From DATHCB01 sp035319765 (GTDB lineage: Archaea; Thermoproteota; Bathyarchaeia; Bathyarchaeales; SOJC01), in contig DATHCB010000162.1 of assembly GCA_035319765.1 (NCBI GenBank), positions 1-18,699 of the forward strand: a DNA stretch of 18,699 nucleotides, in the 5' to 3' direction. A model generated the notes under the pieces. It made no database searches. It saw only the letters and a program-made list of their open reading frames with translations, and had not been told where the DNA came from. Numbering within the stretch: the first letter of the stretch is position 1; each line of letters begins with the position of its first letter. The position numbers and the translations under genes were made by a program. This document shows, one piece after another, positions 13,434 to 18,699 of the stretch.

Positions 13434-15389
13434 TTGGCCCGAATCGGCGTCTACGTGTGCCACTGCGGATTGAACATTGCCGGAGCCATAAACATCAAAG
13501 AAGTAACGGAGGAAGCGAGAAAACAGCCAAACGTGATAGTGGTCCAGGATCAAGTCTACGCATGCTCAGACCCTGGACAGGAAATGATCCGGCAAGACAT
13601 CAAGAAGCACCACCTCGACAGAATAATCATAGCCGCCTGCTCGCCAAAAATGCACGAGGAAACATTCCGAAAAACCATGGAGCAGGCGGGTTTAAACCCC
13701 TATCTTCTGGACATCGTAAACTTGCGAGAGCAATGCTCATGGTGCCACGGTAAGGATGTGGAAAAAGCCACACAAAAGGCGAAAACCCTCGTTAAGATGG
13801 GCATTGCGAGAGTGGCTCAGCTTGAGCCATTGAGGCGAGGCACGGTGAAAGTCAAGAGAAGCGTTCTGGTCATTGGCGGGGGAATTGCTGGTATCCAAGC
13901 TGCTTTAGATTTGGCCGATGCTGATTTCAAAGTCTATTTAGTGGAAAAAACTGCAACAATCGGCGGAAGAATGGCTCAGCTTGACAAAACATTTCCAACA
14001 TTAGACTGCAGCGCATGTATCTTGACCCCAAAAATGGCCGATGCCGGGAGACATCCAAACATCGAATTAATCACGTTAGCGGAAGTCGAAAGTGTGAGTG
14101 GGTACGTGGGCAACTATCAGGCGACTGTACTCAAAAAACCCAGGTACGTTAGCACAGAGAAGTGTGTCGGGTGCGGAGAATGCGAAAAAGTCTGTCCTAG
14201 GACAGTACCGAACGAATTTGACATGGGTCTAAAAACTAGAAAAGCAATTTACAGACCCTTTCCACAATCCATTCCGAACGCCTATGCGATTGACAAAAAT
14301 GCATGCATCAACTGTATGGCGTGTGACGGAGCATGCGAGCAGGGTGCAATAGATCATCTGCAACCAGAAGAGAGGATCAGGCTTGGAGTTGGCGGCATAA
14401 TACTCGCCGTAGGCTGCAACCTGTTTGATGCGTCTCTTATGCCTGAACTCGGATTTGGACACTACGAGAATGTTATAACTAACATGGAGTTCGAGAGAAT
14501 CTCCAACGCGGCGGGTCCAACTGACGGTGAGATCCGGACTCAGGCGACTGGCAAAGCGCCTAAAAGCATCGCGTTCATCCAGTGCGTCGGAAGCAGGGAT
14601 GCTAGATTCAATGAACACTGTTGCCGGGTTGGCTGCATGGCTTCGTTGAAGCACGCAGTTCTGGCTAAGGAGAAACTCGGCGAGGACGTGGATGTTTATG
14701 TTTGTTTTAATGATATGCGAGCTTTTGGAAAAGGCTTTGAGGAGCTGTACAAACGCGCACGGGACATGGGCGTCGAGTTTATTCACGGACTGCCTTCCGA
14801 GGTAAGAATGGCACGTGATAAGTCGTTGTATTTTGACGTTTATGATTCGGGCACTAACAAGCTACTCGAAGTACATACTGATCTTGCAGTGCTCGCCACG
14901 GGTTTGGTCAAGAGCCCAGACTTTGACAAGCTTCAAGCCGCCTTGCACGTTCCAAGAAGCGTGGACGGTTTTTTCTTGGAGGCTCATCCGAAACTTCGCC
15001 CCCTCGACACCCCTATAGCGGGAGTATTCCTTGCGGGTACATGTCAGGGACCTAAGGACATTCCGGACACTGTAGCCCAAGCGAGTGGCGCTGCAATGAA
15101 AGCTGCAGGCTTATTGGCCAAGGGTGAGATCGAAATTGAGCCTTTGATGGGAGTCGTTGACACGGACCTCTGCAGCGGGTGCGAGATTTGCATACCAGTC
15201 TGCCCTTTTGATGCTATTCAGATGAAGGCTGAAAAAGTGAATGACGAAGAGAAAAAACATGCAGAGATACTGGAGGCTGTCTGCCAAGGGTGCGGGGCCT
15301 GTTCTACTACTTGCCCAACCAAGGCGATAAAGATGAGGCATTTTACTGACACACAAATCGGCGCGCAAGTGGGAACCGCTTGCTCCTAA
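13434..15389 (+). CDS. hdrA: Heterodisulfide reductase subunit A (FAD, multiple [4Fe-4S])
   Basis: The 651-residue flavoprotein shows the complete HdrA layout. The N-terminal domain carries the conserved cysteines YVCHCG (9, 11), Cys44, ACSPK (69) and CSWC (101, 104). The FAD-binding loop is VIGGGIAG (146-153), and LDCSAC follows at 190-195. Two inserted four-cysteine ferredoxin motifs lie at 244-254 and 291-301. The thioredoxin-reductase-like half precedes a C-terminal two-cluster ferredoxin (CSGCEICIPVCP, CQGCGACSTTCP). HdrA is the flavin bifurcation site in complexes that couple ferredoxin reduction to heterodisulfide-type reduction. No MvhD domain is fused. The start is a TTG at 13434 with AAGGAG 11 bases upstream, which places the standard N terminus correctly. 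The next gene is hdrC, 15 bases later. Confidence 0.97.
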   Translation: MARIGVYVCHCGLNIAGAINIKEVTEEARKQPNVIVVQDQVYACSDPGQEMIRQDIKKHHLDRIIIAACSPKMHEETFRKTMEQAGLNPYLLDIVNLREQCSWCHGKDVEKATQKAKTLVKMGIARVAQLEPLRRGTVKVKRSVLVIGGGIAGIQAALDLADADFKVYLVEKTATIGGRMAQLDKTFPTLDCSACILTPKMADAGRHPNIELITLAEVESVSGYVGNYQATVLKKPRYVSTEKCVGCGECEKVCPRTVPNEFDMGLKTRKAIYRPFPQSIPNAYAIDKNACINCMACDGACEQGAIDHLQPEERIRLGVGGIILAVGCNLFDASLMPELGFGHYENVITNMEFERISNAAGPTDGEIRTQATGKAPKSIAFIQCVGSRDARFNEHCCRVGCMASLKHAVLAKEKLGEDVDVYVCFNDMRAFGKGFEELYKRARDMGVEFIHGLPSEVRMARDKSLYFDVYDSGTNKLLEVHTDLAVLATGLVKSPDFDKLQAALHVPRSVDGFFLEAHPKLRPLDTPIAGVFLAGTCQGPKDIPDTVAQASGAAMKAAGLLAKGEIEIEPLMGVVDTDLCSGCEICIPVCPFDAIQMKAEKVNDEEKKHAEILEAVCQGCGACSTTCPTKAIKMRHFTDTQIGAQVGTACS

Positions 15390-15404
15390 AAGAGGCTTGG
15401 TAGC

Positions 15405-15914
15405 ATGAGTTTGAAAGACTTGATGACGATGGCGAAACCGGCAGCAGAGCTTCGGCTTAAAGCTTTGCGTAAGGTTTGGAAGGACAAGCCACTGGACTGC
15501 CTTCAGTGTATGCGGTGCACCAGTGGATGTACATCGCTTAAGTTGCTAGAACTCAAACCCCACGAGATTGTAGATTTGGTCAAGTTCGGTCTTGTTGAAG
15601 AGCTGCTGGCTTCAGATACCATTTGGACCTGCGCGACATGCTTAAAATGCAAAGAGCGATGTCCACAGAAGGCCTCGCCATACGACCTTGTCATGTCCCT
15701 AAGAAACTTGGCAGTTGAACTCGAAATGAAGATCCCGGAACACTACATGAAAGCGGTCGGGCAGATCCTTGAAACAGGCCAGGTGCAAGGTATACAGAAG
15801 ATCACCACACGGAAAATGCAGACACTCGACCGTGAGACACTCGCTTTGCCAAAAATAGCATATCCCGATGAAAAGTTCAAGGAAGCTTTCATGAAAGCCC
15901 TTGGAGGCGACTAA
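15405..15914 (+). CDS. hdrC: Heterodisulfide reductase subunit C ([4Fe-4S] electron carrier)
   Basis: The 169-residue protein holds two four-cysteine cluster motifs, CLQCMRCTSGC (Cys32, 35, 38, 42) and CATCLKCKERCP (Cys76, 79, 82, 86), in the helical ferredoxin-type fold of HdrC. It passes electrons from HdrA to HdrB. There are no membrane segments, which fits the soluble HdrABC type rather than HdrDE. The ATG at 15405 has the purine-rich AGAGGC upstream. It sits between hdrA and hdrB, and its stop codon is two bases before the hdrB start. Confidence 0.95.
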   Translation: MSLKDLMTMAKPAAELRLKALRKVWKDKPLDCLQCMRCTSGCTSLKLLELKPHEIVDLVKFGLVEELLASDTIWTCATCLKCKERCPQKASPYDLVMSLRNLAVELEMKIPEHYMKAVGQILETGQVQGIQKITTRKMQTLDRETLALPKIAYPDEKFKEAFMKALGGD

Positions 15915-15916
15915 CG

Positions 15917-16846
15917 GTGAGGATGGCTGTTTTCTGGGGCTGTTGCGTACTGACCGAACACTATGCCTACGAAATGTCGGTGCGAGAGGTCATGCCGAAG
16001 CTGGGTGTTGAACTCGTTGATTTGAAAAGCACATCCTGCTGCGGCGACCCGATCAAGAGCGTGAACGACCTCGCGGTGACCTATCTTTCTGCAAGAGTAC
16101 TAGCGCTAGCGGAAGAGACCGGTTTAGACGACCTGTTAGTTCCATGCAACAGGTGCCACCTCATGCTCTCAGAGGCCAAATACAGGCTGGAAAATGCCCC
16201 AGAAACGCGGAACAAGGTTGAGACTTTACTCGCCGAGGAGCGGCTACAATATTCTGGTGAACTCCAGATTTGGCATCCTATAGACCTTCTGCATGATAAG
16301 ATTGGACCTGAAGGCATAAAGGGAAAGGTAAAGGTTCCACTTAATGGTTTCAGACTGGCAACGCACCCAGGCTGCCAAATCCTCCGCCCGAGCGAGATTG
16401 GTAGAGTCGACAGCGCAGAAGTGCCGAAGAAACTTGACGAGTTGGTGCATACGTTAGGGGTCGAGACTGTTGATTATAGCGAAAAGTTAGACTGCTGCGG
16501 CTCCGCTCTGCTGCACACGCACCAAGACGCGGCCTTGAGCCTCGCAGGTGCAAAAATAAAAACTCTCCAAGACTACGGCGTGGATGGACTGGTTGTTTCT
16601 TGTCCAGAGTGTCACTTGATGTATGACGCGAAGCAAGAAGCCGCAGCTGCGACGGTGGGCACGAAGCTAAGGCTTCCGGTCTTCTATTACACGCAACTCC
16701 TAGGAATAGCATTGGGGCTTGACAACGAAAAACTTGGGCTACACCTAAACAAAAGCCCCGTTGAGGAGCTCCTGAAAAAGCATAAACTCGACTATTCCGA
16801 ATGTTCTTTGAAACCTAAGTCGCTGAACAGGTACGAATTCAAATAA
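15917..16846 (+). CDS. hdrB: Heterodisulfide reductase subunit B (two CCG domains)
   Basis: The 309-residue protein has two cysteine-rich CCG domains. The first uses Cys9, Cys41-Cys42, Cys77 and Cys80; the second uses Cys153, Cys193-Cys194, Cys229 and Cys232. The spacing matches the family signature that binds the non-cubane [4Fe-4S] clusters where the disulfide is reduced. In methanogens the substrate is CoM-S-S-CoB; in other archaea it is unsettled. The GTG at 15917 is chosen because GGAGG lies 9 bases before it. An ATG at 15923 would be too close to its own candidate site. The residues after the second domain (about 245-309) form a helical tail. It is the last gene of the operon. Confidence 0.96.
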   Translation: MRMAVFWGCCVLTEHYAYEMSVREVMPKLGVELVDLKSTSCCGDPIKSVNDLAVTYLSARVLALAEETGLDDLLVPCNRCHLMLSEAKYRLENAPETRNKVETLLAEERLQYSGELQIWHPIDLLHDKIGPEGIKGKVKVPLNGFRLATHPGCQILRPSEIGRVDSAEVPKKLDELVHTLGVETVDYSEKLDCCGSALLHTHQDAALSLAGAKIKTLQDYGVDGLVVSCPECHLMYDAKQEAAAATVGTKLRLPVFYYTQLLGIALGLDNEKLGLHLNKSPVEELLKKHKLDYSECSLKPKSLNRYEFK

Positions 16847-16952
16847 GACGAATTCCCCCAGAAACGCGTCGGCAATTTGTTACTCTACCTTCTTAGGATA
16901 CGAAGAGTAAAATACGTCGCACACGTCCTAATGGCATTTAAAGGCGAGATAT

Positions 16953-17279
16953 TTGTCCTATACTCTACGCGATGCACAACACCTTTGCTGGAAGACTTTC
17001 AGAAAAATAAACGATCAGCTTGACCCGAAGCGAGGTAAGACGTGGACTCCTTTTGTGATGGTTACTGATTTGCTTGAAGAGGCCGGAGAAGTCGCCTCCG
17101 TTGTCAAAGGGCTGGAGGGTTTTAAACCCTCGGATAAACTAAAGACGAAAGAGATGTTGGCTACCGAGCTTTCGGATTTGCTCTACATGATCTTCGTTCT
17201 GGCAGAACACTACGGCGTTAACCTGGAAGAATCCTTCCTTGAAACTGTGAATGGCTACATTTTAAGATTTATCGAATAG
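16953..17279 (+). CDS. MazG-like nucleotide pyrophosphohydrolase
   Basis: The 108-residue all-helical protein has the MazG/all-alpha NTP pyrophosphatase metal motif: Glu42, Glu43 and Glu46 in LLEEAGEVASV, followed by Glu72 and Asp75 in ATELSDLLYMI. Such single-domain enzymes hydrolyse NTPs or dNTPs to the monophosphate and pyrophosphate, often to clean the nucleotide pool. The start appears to be a TTG at 16953, since the only in-frame ATGs lie inside the domain; AGGCGAG sits a few bases upstream. AT-rich boxes at about 16906-16916 and 16934-16944 could be its promoter. It is about 100 bases after hdrB and probably transcribed separately. The exact nucleotide substrate is unknown. Confidence 0.85.
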   Translation: MSYTLRDAQHLCWKTFRKINDQLDPKRGKTWTPFVMVTDLLEEAGEVASVVKGLEGFKPSDKLKTKEMLATELSDLLYMIFVLAEHYGVNLEESFLETVNGYILRFIE

Positions 17280-17352
17280 CTTAATGCAAAAGTCATCTAT
17301 TGCAACCTTCAATCGCTTATAGTTTTACCAAGCAAGAAGAAGGCTCCAAGAA

Positions 17353-17361
17353 AGTATATTA
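17353..17361 (+). promoter_or_regulatory. TATA-like box of the ABC transporter operon
   Basis: AGTATATTA lies about 60 bases before the ATPase start at 17418. The predicted transcript start near 17383 leaves room for the GAGG ribosome site at 17405-17408. Confidence 0.4.
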
Positions 17362-17417
17362 GCGCCCGCGTTCGTTTCAATTTTTGCTTTCAAAACGCCT
17401 GAATGAGGCTATTTAGA

Positions 17418-18383
17418 ATGATTCCGGTAGAAGTTTCGTCCCTCAAAAAATCATATGGTCCCATAAAGGCAGTTGATGGAATTTCATTTACGGTCAGTCA
17501 AGGTGAAATTTTCGCTCTCCTCGGTCCAAACGGTGCAGGCAAAACTACGACAATTGAGATTCTGGAGGGTTTGCGAAAGAACGATGAAGGTGCAGTAAAG
17601 GTTTTAGGTCTTGATCCCTGGAAAAATGGCTACGCACTCCATAAGAAAATCGGCGTCATACCGCAGGATTTCATCTTCTTCGAGAAGGCAAGCCCAAGAG
17701 AGGCCGTAATTTATTACGCGCAGCTTTTCGGCGTTAGAGCCAACCCTGATCAGATTCTTAAGGAAGTTTTGCTGGACGACTCGGCTAAAGTCCTTTTCGA
17801 GAATCTCTCTGGAGGTCAGAAACAGAAGATGGGATTAGCCCTATCGCTAGTGAACTCCGCGGAGCTTCTCTTTCTCGACGAACCCACTACTGGACTTGAC
17901 CCTAACGCAAGAAGAACGGTCTGGAACGTGATCAGAGGGCTAAAGAGTAAAGGCAAAACAATAATTCTTACGACCCATTACCTCGACGAAGCCGAACAGC
18001 TCTCCGACAGAGTGGCTATAATGAACAAGGGACATATAGTAGCAATGGGAAGTCCTCAAGAGATTATCGAAACCTATGGTTCTGGGGAAAGACTAGAAAT
18101 CCACGGAACAGAGGAATTGGCCGCCTATCTTAAAAAGAACACTAACCTGAAAGTTGAGTACAACGGCAAAGGCTCGATTATCGTAGCCGTCACTCAAAAA
18201 GACGACGTGTTAACGACACTAACCGCTGCTAGGGAATCAGGACTTGAGTGGCATGATCTCCATACACGCCAAGATAGTTTAGACGACGTTTTTGTCAAAC
18301 TCGTCAGCGGAACGATCGATGAAAAAGGTGAAATTAGGGCCGACAACACTCGTGAAGACTCGAATCATTTAAGGAGGCGCTAA
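17418..18383 (+). CDS. ABC-2 type transporter, ATP-binding protein
   Basis: The 321-residue ATPase has all motor motifs. Walker A is GPNGAGKT (36-43), the Q-loop is Gln83, the signature is LSGGQ (130-134), Walker B is LLFLDEP (150-156) with catalytic Glu155, and the switch is His187 in TTHYLDEAE. A C-terminal DrrA-type extension (about 215-321) follows, as in exporters of drugs, lipids or polysaccharide. The ATG at 17418 is preferred because GAGG lies 9 bases upstream; an ATG at 17403 would add five residues but has no ribosome site. The permease gene begins three bases after the stop codon. The substrate is unknown. Confidence 0.96.
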   Translation: MIPVEVSSLKKSYGPIKAVDGISFTVSQGEIFALLGPNGAGKTTTIEILEGLRKNDEGAVKVLGLDPWKNGYALHKKIGVIPQDFIFFEKASPREAVIYYAQLFGVRANPDQILKEVLLDDSAKVLFENLSGGQKQKMGLALSLVNSAELLFLDEPTTGLDPNARRTVWNVIRGLKSKGKTIILTTHYLDEAEQLSDRVAIMNKGHIVAMGSPQEIIETYGSGERLEIHGTEELAAYLKKNTNLKVEYNGKGSIIVAVTQKDDVLTTLTAARESGLEWHDLHTRQDSLDDVFVKLVSGTIDEKGEIRADNTREDSNHLRRR

Positions 18384-18386
18384 AGC

Positions 18387-18699
18387 ATGCCGAGTGGAAG
18401 ACGAATTTTGTCGGATTTCAAAGTGTACAGCCGAGGATATTTAAGGAATAGATTCGGATTATTCTTTGGGTTGATTTTCCCGGTGATTTTGATCTTGATT
18501 TTTGGCGCAATCTTCTCGAGTAATAACTCTGGAACAATCAATGTTTACGCCCAAAACAAAGACACAGGTCCAATAGGTTCGCAGTTTCTGAATGCTCTCA
18601 ACAGCACGAGCACAGTTAGGATAACTCTGGTGAATGCTTCAGAGAACTTCCCTCAATACCTAGCGGCGCATTCGGCGTCTGATGGCATTATAATTCCTG
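18387..18699 (+). CDS. ABC-2 type transporter permease, N-terminal part (cut by window edge)
   Basis: The ATG at 18387 follows AAGGAGG at a 9-base spacing. The 104 visible residues begin MPSGRRILSDFKVYSRGYLRNR, broken by a hydrophobic segment at about residues 24-43 (FFGLIFPVILILIFGAIF) typical of the first membrane helix of ABC-2 permeases. The part after it (NNSGTINVYAQN...) looks like the extracytoplasmic loop of such exporters. The remaining helices lie outside the window. It pairs with the ATPase directly upstream. Confidence 0.9.
   Translation, partial: MPSGRRILSDFKVYSRGYLRNRFGLFFGLIFPVILILIFGAIFSSNNSGTINVYAQNKDTGPIGSQFLNALNSTSTVRITLVNASENFPQYLAAHSASDGIIIP

Noticed and set aside
13409..13753. 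A 114-codon plus-strand frame overlapping the start of hdrA
   Set aside because: It is in another frame of the conserved HdrA N terminus and its product is Arg/Pro-rich and low in complexity, typical of a shadow frame.
14229..14786. A 185-codon open frame antisense to hdrA
   Set aside because: It lies wholly within hdrA, whose cluster ligands are intact, and its translation shows no recognisable domain. It is a shadow of codon bias.
1..18699. CRISPR arrays, insertion sequences and integrase attachment sites
   Set aside because: No regularly spaced repeats, transposase-like proteins or long terminal inverted repeats were found anywhere in the window.

Overview
The window is archaeal chromosome. 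It carries a clamp-loader small subunit (RfcS), the replicative helicase MCM behind a GINS subunit, the Hel308 helicase and a heterodisulfide reductase set. Genes are dense, Shine-Dalgarno motifs of the GGAGG/AGGTG type are common, and several genes start with TTG or GTG. TATA-like boxes sit about 25 bases before the expected transcript starts. An anaerobic Thermoproteota-type lineage such as Candidatus Bathyarchaeia fits the content, but this is inference from gene content, because no rRNA gene is present.

Layout, left to right: (1) 1-1393: the 5' end of rfcS (minus), a small zinc-ribbon gene interrupted by an in-frame TGA (minus), and a NYN-domain putative nuclease (plus). (2) 1611-5496, all minus: a nitrogen block with a glutamate-synthase-like FMN protein, a stand-alone Lrp/AsnC ligand-sensing (RAM) domain and a bacterial-type NADP glutamate dehydrogenase. 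A 610-base gene-free stretch full of inverted repeats lies inside it. The two enzyme genes share an almost identical 20-base leader just before their start codons. (3) 5763-10616, plus: a tight replication/repair operon, gins23-mcm-hel308. (4) 10710-13256: a DegT-family sugar aminotransferase (minus), a transglutaminase-fold protein with a strikingly peptide:N-glycanase-like active site (plus), a 69-residue helical protein and a GNAT acetyltransferase (both minus). (5) 13434-16846, plus: hdrA-hdrC-hdrB, encoding a cytoplasmic flavin/iron-sulfur heterodisulfide reductase complex. (6) 16953-18699, plus: a MazG-like nucleotide pyrophosphohydrolase and an ABC-2 export system (ATPase, then a permease cut by the window edge).

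How they work together: the nitrogen block probably handles ammonium and glutamate and may be co-regulated through the shared leader. The gins23-mcm-hel308 operon couples fork unwinding with fork repair. HdrABC is likely part of anaerobic electron-bifurcating energy metabolism, with its hydrogenase or formate partner encoded elsewhere. The points most worth following are the shared leader motif, the PNGase-like protein, the interrupted zinc-ribbon gene and the inverted-repeat-rich intergenic region.
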